Notes under the pieces: generated by a model
The model's input: only the letters and a program-made list of their open reading frames with translations
What the model was told of the DNA's origin: nothing
The model's database searches: none
Shown: positions 8,690-20,135 of the stretch, one piece after another
Position numbering within the stretch: the first letter of the stretch is position 1
How the letters are laid out: every line of letters begins with the position of its first letter
NCBI GenBank assembly: GCA_030762175.1
Contig: CM060831.1
Location: 126,501-190,500, forward strand
Source of the DNA: Metallyticus violacea
Taxonomy: Eukaryota > Arthropoda > Insecta > Mantodea > Metallyticidae
Direction: 5' to 3'
Length of the DNA: 64,000 nt
Translations under genes and position numbers: made by a program

Positions 8690-9165
8690 AGAAAGAAAAA
8701 GAAAAGAGAGAGAGAAAGAAGAAGCTACTTCTGGGAAAATTATGATCATCTCATTTTTTCTATATTGAAGGAAGATGTGGCAGCATTTCATCTCTCATAC
8801 ATAAGTGTAACTGGACAACACTACAGAGACTTCCTGAAAACTCTAAGGTCATACCGCATGCAAAAGGCCACATTTAAGTGCAACAATTTGCATGCTGAAC
8901 CCATGATATTGTACTATTGCACATGGCAAATGTTGGTGAATATCTCATAAAAATATTGATTTTTATGAACTGTATCGATTACCCTCCCTCAAGTCCATAT
9001 TTAGCTGGAGTGATTTTTTTCGAAATTGAATAAACTCCTTCATGGGAGACATTTTACATAATTAGTAGCAGGCATTTCTGCAGAACTGCTTCAAAATGGT
9101 TTCCAACATGTCTTGGAAAACCTGGCAGAAATCCTAAATCAGGTGCATTGCATTCAACCAACATT
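8690..9165 (+). pseudogene. Mariner transposase relic
   Basis: Translation in shifting plus-strand frames gives 'DYPPSSPYLAGVIFFEIE' (about 8977-9030), an eroded form of the mariner motif 'PHPPYSPDLAPSDFFLF' that carries the last catalytic Asp. It is followed by 'SWETFYIISSRHFCRTASKWFPTCLGKPGRNP', matching the C-terminal 'F..W..R..KC' region. Upstream there is a Lys/Arg-rich stretch. The Asp of 'SPDLA' is Tyr here, and frames are broken, so it is dead. A second relic at 55.1-56.1 kb shows the same C-terminal pattern. Confidence 0.6.
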
Positions 9166-9446
9166 AAGAAATATCATTAAAATTATTAGTTAAGTGTTTT
9201 ACATAGATATTTGATACATTTTTTATTCAATGTTATTTTTTATTCGTAATTTAAGAATGCTAGTCAGGTCTTACCACAGTTGTTAAACATTTAATACAAT
9301 ATCTTGATTGCCACTTTGCATAATCAATTCTATTAATTATTAAATATCTACAAACATAAATATTTCAGAATATGATTGCAAATAAAGCAACTTATTATTG
9401 AATCATTCATCTTAAAAACACCATAACTGACATTTTTACAATTGTT

Positions 9447-9447
<1 letters not shown>

Positions 9448-9497
<50 letters not shown>
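9448..9497. repeat. Poly(T) tract, about 50 bases
   Basis: An uninterrupted run of T. It could be the 3' poly(A) of a minus-strand retroelement, but no body is recognisable to its right. Confidence 0.9.
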
Positions 9498-9498
<1 letters not shown>

Positions 9499-9897
9499 GA
9501 AATTGTTATTCTTTGTCTAAAGACAAATGGTTTAGTGTAACAATCTCTCATCTTCAACTCCATAATGTTGACGAATTTGGTATCTAGTTTGTGATTACTG
9601 TAAAAACTACTCAAATAATGCATTTATGGGATTTTTACATCAACCTTTGGTATAGGTGTGTACTTAATTGTAGACAGCCAACAATGCATTAGCATTATGT
9701 TTTGTAAGTTAAAAATTATAAATAAAATATTGAGTTCAAGATGTGGTGATGATGCTGAATGTAATTTATCTACTAAAAAGTTGTAGATGAATTAGAAATG
9801 ATCAGCGATATATAATAGAAATGCAATTAAAAAGCATGATTATGTGGACAACCCTACACTAACCATAGAAAAGTTAGATTGGTGCTGATTTCAAGTA

Positions 9898-9913
9898 CTA
9901 CTACTACTACTAC

Positions 9914-10002
<89 letters not shown>
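9898..10002. repeat. (ACT)n/(ATT)n trinucleotide microsatellite
   Basis: Six or so ACT units merge into about 30 ATT units. It produces a spurious poly-Ile reading frame. Confidence 0.95.
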
Positions 10003-10003
<1 letters not shown>

Positions 10004-10135
10004 AATTTATAGTCAAATATGCAAAAATAGTTGTCCCTTATTTATTTTTTTCCTTTCAACATAAATTGCAGTAATTGAGAAATAAAATGTATACAATTAT
10101 AATTTTTATGGACAGATTAAACATCCTAAGAAATA

Positions 10136-11570
10136 ATGTTACATAGACCCTTGAATTTTCTGGGTGCACAAAGAAATGTTATGCAAGGATTTCCGAGGGA
10201 AATAATTACAATATTTTCCTTGTTCGGGGACCTTAAAAAAAAAACTCAGGACATTCAGCTACAAAGTCATGTCACAGTACAAGGTGCAGAGAGACACATA
10301 ACCAAGAACAAAGATGGCCATACTTCTCATAAACTTACTGTGTCCTTTCAATATCATGTAAAACCATTAGGTTCCTTATTGGAGGTTTGTAAGGTGGCAT
10401 TTTATAACTTCAGATAGTGTCAGAAGGCTATGTAATTTTAAAAGTTATGCATTACTTACAGATTCAAGAGGATAAGCCACTTTAAAACATGCTATTCTTG
10501 GAAAAACCTGCATTGAAGAACACACCAAATCATTTTCCCCCAAAAAACTCACATTACGTCCAACTCCTTACCTTTCAGTTGACATAGCACTAGAGAAAAT
10601 GCATCAACTGTTTAAAGTAAAACATCCTGAGGTAAAAATAAACTATTGGTTCCACTAAAAAATTTTCAAGAAACAATTTAATTCGCATTTTGGAAGACAT
10701 CAGGTAGACACTTGTATTACCAGTGAGTCGCTCAACACCAAAATTAAAAGTCCTGCTCTAAATGAAGCAACTCAACGTTCTGCTGTTGCTAAACCCATTT
10801 TATATAACAGGAAAAGTAAAAAGTTATACCATAAATTGACATATTTGAAGTACATGTCAATTTGATGATTCTATTGACAGACTTTTTTTTTTCCCTCCTC
10901 CCTTCTTTACTTTTTCTCCCATCAAGTATGTTCAGTTAACAAACATTTCAGATAAAGACATTTTTTTACTATCGCCAGCTTAATGTGAACATGTTTGAAT
11001 TACAAATCTTAAAGGTAATTCTTCAAGGATATATGTTTACCAAAAAGGAATTTGTCATAAAGGTCCAGATTAGGTTACTTCATTCATTATGAATAGCTGA
11101 ATGAAATGAACAAGAGTCAAGAAGCTGTCCCTCTTCTGTGATGGTTAGAATAAGAATCTCACATGAAGGTACTGCAATGTATTGAGTGAAAACAACAGGT
11201 TTCATCAATATTATTCAGTTTGAGGCCATTCTTTTCTTTCCCTTGATCAGTCATTTGGGGTAATAAAAACAGCCCTGAAGCAAACTGGCCAAATCTATAT
11301 AATTACCTGCTGAAAGAAATCGTGGTAAATTCATAAAAGAAATTTACTTTCCATATGACTCAAAGGGAGAATGTTTGGAATTTCAAAAATTCTTGACGTT
11401 TCATTTTATAAACTAATGTTGTGTGTTACAGACATTAAATGGTTCACATGTAGCGATAAAAATTAAAAGTACATTTCAAAATTTCACAATTTTCAGAATG
11501 TATACACTGAAACCAAAATAATTACATGAACATGGATGGAGCAGCAAAACTAAAGTGAATAGGAAATATG
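10136..11570 (+). pseudogene. Long decayed copy of an uncharacterised insect repeat-associated protein
   Basis: Across several frames on the plus strand I read pieces that look like one multi-copy insect protein family known to me only as 'uncharacterized'. The pieces are 'KMHQLFKVKHPEVKI', then 'KKQFNSHFGRHQVDTC', then 'KIKSPALNEATQRSAVA' (about 10560-10800), and 'GHSFLSLDQSFGVIKTALKQTGQIY' (about 11228-11300). The family pattern is a Lys-rich helix, 'F...FG.PQVD.C', a 'K.KSP.L...AKR.A.A' helix and, much later, 'GHSF...D..FG.IKRALKK'. It appears to be transposon-derived. The 93-codon ORF at 10136 is the likely N-terminal end. Many stops and frameshifts; no function. Confidence 0.5.
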
Positions 11571-11865
11571 GCTATTGTAGGGTGAGAGGTTGTTTTGCTA
11601 AGGCAGGCAGGCCGGACCCGAGCGGTCGGTAAAGTTGGGTTGAAAGAAATTGTTTTGCATTATTGCAAATCCACCCCCCCCCCCGGCTACTCCACGAAGG
11701 AATGGGAAAGTTGTGTTAGGGACGAAACGAGTTTTTTTCCTTGAAACTCCGTCTTTGTGTTAAGTGAGGGAAAAGTATCGTAAAACCAGGGGATATAAAC
11801 GCTAGTCAATCGAGAAATAACTTCAGAAGAGGGTACAAGAGAACTATTTGAGAGTGCCCAATGTG
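11571..11865. other. Left flank of LINE1, no gene seen
   Basis: GC content rises here. There is a TATA-like 'ggatataaacg' near 11790 and a C homopolymer near 11677. No open frame. Together with 18004-18240 it was the target into which LINE1 inserted. Confidence 0.4.
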
Positions 11866-11959
11866 CCTACGAGTGGTGATGATTATGGTTTAAAGGGCGC
11901 AAAACTGCTACGGTCATTGGTGTCCAAACATACTAAAAACTGGTCCAAGAATAAAATAT

Positions 11960-12360
11960 CTACACCTAAGTCCAATGTAGAAATGGCTTTAAGCACATAG
12001 GGCAATAACAATAAAAAGCCCAAAACAAATAACAGGGGTAAAATAGTCAGCAAACAAAAGACTGGTACTAAAACACAGCCGCAAGAGCGGAAAATCATAA
12101 GTCTTATAATAGCCTAAAATTGTGACAATGAAACCCCAAAACAAAAACAAGGGCATTTTTGGTCAAAAATAAATAAAAACTGGCAGTAAAACGCATCAGC
12201 AAGAGCTGAAAACACAACAGTCTTGTAATGGTATAAAATTGTAGCATTAAAACCCCAAAACAAATAACAAGGGCAATATGCACCACAACAAATAATGACT
12301 GGTACTAAAACGCATCAGCAAGAGCTGAAAACACAACAGTCTTATAATACTCTATTAATG
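11960..12360 (-). repeat. LINE1 3'-UTR tandem repeats (about 3 x 120 bp)
   Basis: Units share 'cccaaaacaaa', 'aacaagggca', 'actggtactaaaacgc', 'agcaagagctgaaaac' and 'agtcttataat' in order, at about 12018, 12134 and 12252. A related array lies at 26440-26880 in LINE2, so repeats in this 3' UTR are a family trait. Confidence 0.8.
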
Positions 12361-13600
12361 CCGTCATGAATAAAAGGATAAAACCTCGCACTTTGCTCCA
12401 GAAACCACAAACACGTATAAAAGGGAGCACTCGCTCAACAGCAACTGCATCATCTGCAATTAACTCCTCAATATAGGAGGGCAAACCGACGGAAAATCTA
12501 AAAGCTGTTAGATGCTGGCAATTAATTAAAATGTGGCGCACAGTAAAGGGTGGTCACAGTGAGGGCAGGCTGGAGCTGGTTGACCATTAAAAAGGTGTTG
12601 GTGACTTAAGGACGACCAGTTAAAACGGGCGGATTTACATTTTCGAAGATAATTGCTAGGGATTAAATTCCACTGCGCGCGCCAGCGCAAGAGAACGCCT
12701 CGACGTAAAGAATGATTGAAATCCCCCGCGTAAAAACGTTGCTCGTACTCAGCAGGGTCTAAAAGGGCGGATTTAGCTGCGACATCTGCAGCCTCTTTGC
12801 CTGGGAGTCCCACAAGTCCAGGTACCCACAGCAATGTTACCCTGACGCCAGCGTCCTGAAGCGTATACACTAATTCCTGAATATGCTGTACAAAAGGATG
12901 GTAGTTGTACAGATTTTTCAAAGATAAAAAGGCACTCAAAGAATCGGAACAAATGACACTGTTCCCCAGCCCATGGTCAGAAATAAATAAAATAGCCCGA
13001 TAGATAGCATAAAGCTCCGCCATAAAAATAGATGCCGCAACGTTAAGACCAAATGTAATTATTTTTTATTGATTCATTTATGGACGCTCTTTAACATCTC
13101 AGGTCATCAGCGTCCCATTCAACTCAGGGCGTGAAACGGCCGACAAATTTTGCTCAGAGGCCTTTCTTTCAGGCTTGAGGTTCTTTTTAGTGCCGTAAAT
13201 GTACGACGGGACCCACGGCTTTACTTCCCTTCCGAAGGAAGCCATACTTAGGATTTTTACGCCCGAAAAAATCCATCGGTCCTGGCCAGGTTCGAACCCA
13301 CGAACTTGGGTATAGGAGGCAAGTATGGTAACCATTACACCACCAGGACGTAAAACTAGCTGCATTAAAAACAAAGGCACATCCTACTCCTGTGTCAGAT
13401 TTAGAGCCGTCGGTAAATATTAAATTCCTTACAATAAAAGAAGAGACGACCTTGCGAAAATGACTACGAACAATAGGTGCTTCGGTCGAGGACTTAGGAC
13501 ACGACGTAAGCCTAAGATGAACGGGGGCCTCTACTGAGAGCCAAGGGGGGAGGAAGAAGTTTCCCCAGCTAAGAAAAAAAGAAGGTAATTGCAAGTACAA
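12361..13600 (-). pseudogene. LINE1 RNase H domain and C-terminal zinc finger, split by a SINE
   Basis: The minus-strand reading has 'FTDGSKSDTGVGCAF' (upstream of the SINE, about 13380-13420), then after it 'MAELYAIYRAI', 'VICSDSLSAF' and 'GKEAADVAAK'. These carry the D, E, D and D catalytic residues of RNase H in order. A 'CPHCDHPLL' Cys pair with a following HxxxxC segment ('RHILINC', in a shifted frame) forms the C-terminal finger seen in I-group LINEs. The SINE (13053-13350) sits between the first Asp and the Glu motif; LINE2 has no such insertion at the same place. RNase H would remove the RNA template during cDNA synthesis. Confidence 0.85.
13053..13350 (-). mobile_element. SINE family A, copy 1 (tRNA-derived), inserted in LINE1
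   Basis: Read on the minus strand, the head is tRNA-like: a 7-bp acceptor pair GTCCTGG/CCAGGAC, an A-box-like 'TGGTGTAATGG', and a B-box 'GGTTCGAAC' with complementary arms. A body with 'TTCCTTCGGAAGGGAAG' and a tail with 'gatgacctgagatgtt' follow. It splits the RNase H domain of LINE1; possible target duplication 'acgttaagac' / 'acgtaaaac'. It is one of four copies in the window (also 20748, 45382, 54731). Confidence 0.85.
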
Positions 13601-15050
13601 CGCAGCTCCCGGGAACGAAAGCCAGCGGGCTTAGGAGTAAAAGACCAAGCAGCATAAAATGGAGCGAGACACACGTTAAAAAACGGGTCGTTCGTGGGAT
13701 GACGAAGTTGCGCAGCTATTCGACAACCCTAAGCAAGAAGTAAAACATACCTATGGTAAAACAACGGAGGCTCTCCATACTCCGCACATAAACTTGACAC
13801 AGGACTGGTTGGGAATGCTCCAACAGCCACACGGATATCCCGGTGATGAATGGGGTTAAGGCGACGCAGAACGGAAGGTCGCGCTGAGTCATAAACTACA
13901 GAGTCATAATCAAGTTTAGACCGGATTAGAGATCGATAAAAATGTAAAAGAACAGTCCGGTCAGCTCCCTAAGATGTGCCACTTAAAACACGTAAAATAC
14001 AAAGAGAACGTTCACACTTGCCTCTGAGTTGTGCTATATGCGATGACCAGCAGAATTTTTTTTTTTTTTCCCTAAGATTAAGCCAAGAAACCTAACTTCG
14101 TCTGCGAAAGCAAGAGCGTCTGGACCAAGACGGAGAGAGGGTGAAGGATTCACCTTATGGCACCAGAAATTCATGCAGACGGTCTTCTCTGCGGAGAATC
14201 GGAACCCGTGGTTTACACTGCAAGTGTAAAGGCGGTCGAGACAGCATTGCAGGCGGCGTTCCAAAAGACAAGTTCTCAGTGAGGAAAGGAAGATGGCAAA
14301 ATATCAACGAACAAAGACGATTGTATTCCTGGGAGTAAACACTCAGTTGCACACTGTTTGGCATTGCTATCAATTTCATCACTAAGTACCGAGCCCTGAG
14401 TTTAGTTCTCTTGACTAAAACTAGATGACAAAACTGATCCCACGCGAACATTATAAAACCCGGTCTTTCATAAATTCCTGAATAAAAATAACATGCGACC
14501 GCGTATATGCCAATCGTGAAGCGTTCGAAGGATACCGCTTCTCCAACAAGCTTTCTCCAGATGAAAGAATACGGCGATCGTTTGGCACTTCCGTACAAAA
14601 CCGTCCATTATATGGGTGGTTAGACACACAAGATGGTCAACTGAGGAGCGATGAACCCGAAAACCGCACTAAGCGTTCGGCAATAAATGCCTCGACTCCA
14701 ATCACCACATAAGCCGCCCGTTAATCATGCGTTCCATCGCCTTGCTGACGCAGCTGCTGAGGGAAATCGGACGGTAACTGGAAGGAAGGTGTGGGTCCTT
14801 ACCAGTTTTAGATATTGGCATGACGGTGGCCTTTCGCCAAGTGCTCGGAAATGTTCCATTGCACCAAACAGAATTAAAAATATGGAGTAAAAAAGCCTTG
14901 CCTTTCGTTGGCAGATGCTGCAACATAGCAACATGGATGCCATCTGGCCCTGGTGCGCAGTGCCGAGAGTTCGTAAGGGCATACTCCAATTCCCTTGCTG
15001 TAAAAGGGACATTATAGTTTTCATGCTGGTCGGAGGCAAAATAGAACCCT
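13601..15050 (-). pseudogene. LINE1 reverse transcriptase domain
   Basis: The fingers segment (14702-14989) reads 'CAPGPDGIHVAMLQHLP' and 'TFPSTWRKATVMPI' through 'PSSYRPISL', the standard non-LTR RT motifs. The later segment (14034-14264) has 'GFRFSAEKTVCMNF' and 'FADEVRFLGLIL', which follow the active site. The active-site box, F-V-D-D in sister LINE2, is damaged here near 14297-14308: one base is lost relative to LINE2, turning the second Asp codon and shifting the frame. A poly(T) insertion at 14047-14060 also interrupts the thumb region. Confidence 0.85.
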
Positions 15051-16285
15051 TTTAACTCGGCCTGCTCCTTTAATGTGCGAAAAGGAGGGTAATTGGCGGA
15101 GCTCGAAACATCAATGAAGGTGCGTCCTAAAATTTTGGCGATATAGGAGTAGTAAGCACTGGATTTGATATTCTAAGACTGGGTATAGGCGTAAATCTAG
15201 GTTTGCCCGCAACGCGGCGTAGCTGTTCCCAAATTACAGATTAAGGCGTTGTGCTGTTAAAAGAGGTAAAAGCAATCCAAGACGCCTTTTTGTTATCCTT
15301 AATAACTCGACGGCATTTGGCGCGCAGTAGTTAATAGCGAATAATGTTTGCTGAAGTAGGGTGAAGACGAAAAACTCGTAGAGCACCTTGGCGAGCACGC
15401 AACGCATCCCGGCATTCATCGGTCTACCAGGGAACCGGAAAGCGTCTGGGGTGGTAAGACGACCGGGGAATAGCCTGATCTGCGGTATAAAGAATGGCCG
15501 TTTCTAGGTGCTCGATCACGGCTTCGATGGATGGAAAATCTAACCTTGAAAAGTCCGATCTCTGGATCGGAAGAGGTGCCAATTCGCCTGTGCAATAAGC
15601 CATCTTGGCGCGCGCTGAGAATGTGCGTGTGAAGAGAGTACTTGTATCTGACACGGAAAGTGGTCACTAAAATATAAATCGGAGGTGACGTTCCGGGTAA
15701 AATGTACAGCAAGTGAGACAGAACAAAAGGCTAAGTCCAAGTGTGAAAAACAATGAGTACTGTCAGAAATAAAAGTAGGTTGACCAGTGTAGCAGAGTGA
15801 GATGGTGGCGATCTAGAAAGTCTGTCAACATGCTACCCCTGGCACACTTCATGTTGTAATCCCATAGGGGATGGTGCGCATTAAAATCCCCAAGAGTAGA
15901 ACAGAGGGTGGTAGCTGAGACAGAAGATTATCGAGATGAACAATTGCGACAGTGGAAGATGGAGGTAGGTAAACAGTGCACACAGAAAAACTAAGGTCAG
16001 AGAAGTGAATTGTAGCTGCAGAAGCCTGTATAGGAATCTGGAGGCTAATTCAAGTACTGTACACGTAATCTAGGATTAAAAGTGCCATGCGCGGGAGAGC
16101 CATCTTCGGGAGGAAGATCAAACCTCACCGAAGAATAACCGCGTAAATTAAAGGAATCTTGCGGGCGAAGTTTGGTCTATTGGAGAGACAAAAGCGGAGA
16201 GTCGGTGGAGCGTAAAAGTAACTTCAGGTCACGTTTTCAACTGCGGAGTCTGCGCACATTCCAATAAAGGACAGTCATTGTTAAA
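15051..16285 (-). pseudogene. LINE1 apurinic-like endonuclease domain (start of ORF2), degraded
   Basis: Alignment to LINE2 by eye places the endonuclease here. Recognisable are the linker region after the endonuclease (15234-15419), an Arg-rich stretch after 'DFPSIEAVIEHLETAI' (15424-15654) and 'MDLAFCSVSLAVHF' (15540-15740). The Asp-Phe-Asn catalytic motif seen in LINE2 lies in the stretch near 15870-15890 but the frame is broken. The enzyme would nick target DNA for target-primed reverse transcription. Confidence 0.65.
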
Positions 16286-16299
16286 ACGAGTTAAAACAA

Positions 16300-17560
16300 A
16301 TAAAAATACCACCTTACTTTTTGCTAGACCCAGGACGAATCAATCGTCCTTTTTTCAATCGCGTGGGACTGGGTGGTTTATTTGGAGCAGGCACATCCTA
16401 CTCCATGATCTCTTCAGAGGAAGGGCTCTCCGATGAGAAGTATCCAACGATTCCAACACCTGGAATTGGTTTGATGTGGAAATCGGCGGTGACGGCGACC
16501 GCCTAGGGGGTTTGCTCCCATTATGGGAGCGGCACCTCCGAGGAGGAGAAGGGCTCTTTTTCTGCTGAACAGGAGTTGATGTTTTCAAAAAGTCAGTTCT
16601 CGTGTAGCTCATCCTGAACTTTATTTACGCCGCATTGAAGACTACCGGCTTCGGTTTCTCGGTAATGCGCTTCGGAGAACTGGGCTTAGTAGGGACCCGT
16701 GTAAATACAAGGTCGCAAGTCTGCGTACTGCTGTCGCTTTTCTTCACCGCTAAAGAAGCTGCAGCGCTGTATGTACCGGTTTTAGGTACTACAGGTTGAC
16801 GAGATTAAAATCGCTTCCGGGTCTCAGTAAAGGAGAGGTTTTCCTTTACCCGGATCTCCTGTATACAGCGCTCCTCTCTAAAACGAGGACAGTTGTGCGA
16901 CGAGGCTGGATGGTCGCCGCGGCAGTTAACCGCAGAGGGGAGCGATGTACATGCTTCTTCATAACTTGCTTGACCGCATGTTGCAAAGATGGAAATGGCA
17001 CTCATACACGATATGCGAGTGTTTCCAAAACGTTGACACTGGAAACGTCACAACGGGCTCGGGATATACGGATGCACTTTAATCTTCTGCGGCAATTCGA
17101 CACTGCTGAACGTGACGAATAGAGCCCGGGTTGACTGTTCCCCCCTTTTTGCCTGCACGCGATAAACAGAAGTGACCCCTTGGTCTTCCAGGCAGCTCTG
17201 GATTTCCGGGTCAGGCATACTGTCTAATACATTGGTGGTAACAACTCGCTACGAATTCAATATCTTATGCTGCTCAACACGGATAGGATAGCCGTGGAGT
17301 AGCGTCGTCTTGAGCAATGAGTTGCTTTGAGACAGCCCAAGTGTCTCCACCAAAAGTGAACCGTTACGTAGACTGGTATAGGACTTAAGGGTCGAGCTAT
17401 AGCATCAATGCCCTTCTGAATCATAAATGGGTATACCTTAGTAAACGACTGACCATTTTCGATAAGACTGAGGACTAAGTAGCGAGGAAATGACTTCTCG
17501 GATACTTCTTTCACGTCAACTCTTTTGCGTTTAAATTGTATATGATTATCGTGTACTACA
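16300..17560 (-). pseudogene. LINE1 ORF1 (gag-like, zinc-knuckle) protein, broken
   Basis: On the minus strand, from 17514 down, an RRM-like half ('NGQSFTKVYPFMIQKGIDA') is followed by 'CATCGQASYEEAC' and 'VNCRGDHPASSHNCPRF', which are CCHC zinc knuckles, then 'CIQEIRVKENLSFTETRKRF' (16805-17005). The C-terminal part is basic and Ser/Pro/Arg-rich ('KKSPSPPRRCRSH', 16355-16612). This is the ORF1 layout of I/Nimb LINEs, which bind the element RNA. Multiple frame changes are present; LINE2 has the same parts. Confidence 0.75.
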
Positions 17561-17994
17561 GCGATTTAATCCTCCACCATTGCAACCGATGGCAGGCTGC
17601 TTCCTGGGCGCCACCCCGGCTCAGGTTACATGCTCTGGCCTGAACAAGGTAACCTCAGGGTCACACCTTCCTGTGGGTTGACAAAAGGACCCAATCGCCT
17701 GAGGAAGTACAACAGCTCATGCAATGGCCCTTCCCCGGGCCTGGCCTTTACCAGGGGATACGCTCCAGTCCTACATGATAACCTAGTGCTGGGAGTTACG
17801 CCGTTACCCAGTCACATTTTACCGTGTCAAACACGGGGACACCCATCAGACGAAGAACAGGGAAGTAGGACGAATAAAAATTAAAATAGAGGGGAAATAA
17901 AATGATTCAAACACGCTGGGCGTGGATGTTCGGGAGCAGCTCGGGTACCTGGGGTCGGTACGCCCCGTACCCAAAAAATTGGGCCCCTGAAGGG
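17561..17994 (-). promoter_or_regulatory. LINE1 5' UTR / internal promoter region
   Basis: This GC-richer segment matches the LINE2 5' region 31745-32183 closely: both have 'ggctgcttcctgggcgcc', 'cccttccccgggc' and 'gtacccaaaaaattgggc'. Similarity stops at the target-site duplication. It probably holds the internal promoter of the element; no promoter motif was confirmed. Confidence 0.6.
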
Positions 17995-18003
17995 GCCTAC
18001 GAG

Positions 18004-19020
18004 CGAGATAATACTTCAGTCTAGTTAAGTGACGCGTCTGTGCTAATGTTACGTTTAGGTCGCTTTTGGCAAGTGAAGAGTTGCGAATTGTCGTTAGTAA
18101 CGCTATCCATCGGACAGAACAAAAGTTAGGTGTTAATTGTTTCTTTGATAGTAGTAAAGAAACAAATTCCCGTAAAAATGACACAAAGCCCCTGAAATCC
18201 TGCATGGAATAGCCGATTCTCCGCCCAGTATTATGGACCTAGACAATTAAAAAAAAATGTGGTAGTGAAAAATTATAAATCGGCTGATATAGTGTCAACA
18301 CCCTCATTCCCTTTTCCCTGTCATACCTAAATGACTAAAATTCCAGTAGCAGTCTCAACAGCTGTGGCAAAACTGTAAGACAGCGGTAACCAACGGCAGA
18401 CAGCGGTAACCATCGGCAGAGAAGAAATAACATTCAAAATAATCTGAGAATTCAAAATAATCTGATAATTTCCTTTTTACAAATTCTTCGCTCCACTCTA
18501 CATATTTTCATTAACCCCCATTCCTGTTTATCAAATATCGCTGCAACACAAAAGTCTTTACATAGGCACAACCGCAATAGTTACATTACTTCGGAATTCG
18601 ATTAAAAAAAAAGAAATTAAATAAATACTTTTGTATATTTATTGGAATTTACATAGGAAAAAAGTCAAGTGATATAAGATATCTGTAAAATAATAAATTT
18701 GGAATTTTTTTTAATAAATTATATGTTCCAAACATATAGGTTTCTGAAATTTCCCGTTATTTTATTCTTCTCTCATCATTTGTATGATACAGTTTGATAA
18801 CAAACACACATTTGTAATCATAATTATTACTGGATTGCGACAATTAGCTTCCTAAAGGCTATAACATCAACCATTCACCAAAATCATGCCATTTTACATA
18901 CTTTTCATATCAAATAAAAATTACTTCCGAATTAAATGGGCTGAAGAAAAGTAACTTATCAGTAATTTAGCTATTTACAACAAAATGTGAGTAACGTGTA
19001 CGCACCTGCATAGACTTATA
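18004..19020. other. No gene seen; two short direct duplications
   Basis: AT-rich non-coding sequence. At 18377-18416 a 20-bp unit ('gacagcggtaaccaacggca') is repeated once with one change, and at about 18432-18468 an 'attcaaaataatctga' unit is repeated. Confidence 0.6.
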
Positions 19021-19023
19021 AGC

Positions 19024-19226
19024 TCAGGCTTGGCCCCAAGAACGCAGGATGAACGTCAGTGTTGCACCGCTCTCTATATCTGAACAATAACGCTGGTTTT
19101 GCTGACTGAAAACATTCATGAGTGACTCAGGACTTCCTGAACCCAACTGAGTAATGAAGTCTGAAAATTGACGATGTGCATGGGCATCGGCGTGGCGACA
19201 TTTGACTTTCAGCACCATCTCTAGGC
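19024..19226 (-). CDS. Candidate host coding exon (C-terminal), unidentified
   Basis: An open minus-strand frame reads into a stop at 19024-19026 with a protein-like composition: 'LKVKCRHADAHAHRQF', then 'DFITQLGSGSPESLM', then 'NVFSQQNQRYCSDIES'. There is no transposon signature. Immediately upstream, on the minus strand at about 19233-19227, is 'caattgcag', a usable splice acceptor; the ATG at 19218 may be internal. I do not recognise the protein. It could also be chance or a pseudogene fragment. Confidence 0.25.
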
Positions 19227-19899
19227 CTGCAATTGAACCATAAAACTGCTAGCACAGCATTCATCAGAACTTTGCGTCAGGTTAACTAACATACTGGAAC
19301 GAAACTCGTCAAACAGAGTTTGACATAATCTAAGGTCACATTTTTGTCTAATTTTATTATCCAAACATTAAATTAAAAATACTGCTAAGTGATCTGCCTA
19401 GCACAATTTTTTAGTTATAAATTATTTCAATATAATATGTGGATATACACTGTCATCACTCATAAATAGCTTCTTGCATTTTATAACCATGTACATTTTC
19501 ATTTCACCATGTGAGTAAAGAAATAATTAGAACGGTCAATAATGCGCAACAATAAAAACATTATTATTGCCATATGTTAAACTATAACAATAGTTGAAGA
19601 AACCTTCTACATCAGAAAGAATTGTACAATATATACTTGGTTTACTTTTACTATATTCTGAGATGTAAGAGAATTTTGGGTGTAAATAATAAAATAATTT
19701 TCGTTTTGCAAATAATACCCTAAATTAGTACTATGTTGATTATTGTAATTGTTTTGACGAGCGGTTTAATTACGATTATGTTATTGACTTCCAAATGCTT
19801 CCTATGTATCCGCGCCCCAACTTTTGAGTGACATTTATTTTTAATTTTCCATATCTGAGATGAAGACATGGATCCCCCCTCGCAATATTTTATTGAAGT

Positions 19900-20135
19900 C
19901 GGCGGCTTTTTATGGCACAGGTGTGTTTAAAGTCCATTGCTGGATCATCCACCGTACAGCCCTGACCTTGCATCGTACGACTTCAGGTAGCTGTTCTGTT
20001 ATCGCTGGAAAAACTTGAAAACGAGTTTAGTACCTTGCCCAAGTAATTAATTCACCTCTGCCTGCAATACCTTAGTTACAAAGAATGTCTTTAATAAATG
20101 CCTGCAATGCTTGTGGCGAGATGGATAGTAAAGTG
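19900..20135 (+). pseudogene. Mariner transposase relic
   Basis: Around 19940-19990 one frame reads 'LDHPPYSPDLASYDF', a clear copy of the mariner motif carrying the third catalytic Asp. Further on, 'KCLQCLWRDG' (about 20095-20125) resembles the C-terminal 'KC...W..R' region. The rest is destroyed. Confidence 0.65.

Larger units (their letters stand above)
11865..18003 (-). mobile_element. LINE1: near full-length I/Nimb-like non-LTR retrotransposon with 9-bp target-site duplication
   Basis: In minus-strand order this has a 5' UTR, an ORF1 with zinc knuckles, ORF2 endonuclease, reverse transcriptase, RNase H and a C-terminal Cys/His finger, and a 3' UTR with tandem repeats. The RNase H and knuckle-bearing ORF1 place it in the I group (I or Nimb-like). 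The 9-mer 'gcctacgag' is found exactly at both edges, 11865-11873 and 17995-18003, so the element body is 11874-17994. A close relative, LINE2, lies at 26302-32183. Frameshifts, a broken RT active site and a SINE insertion show it is inactive. Confidence 0.85.

Noticed and set aside
9348..9623. Poly-Lys frame
   Set aside because: Translation of the T homopolymer on the minus strand.
9879..10064. Poly-Ile frame
   Set aside because: Translation of the ATT microsatellite.
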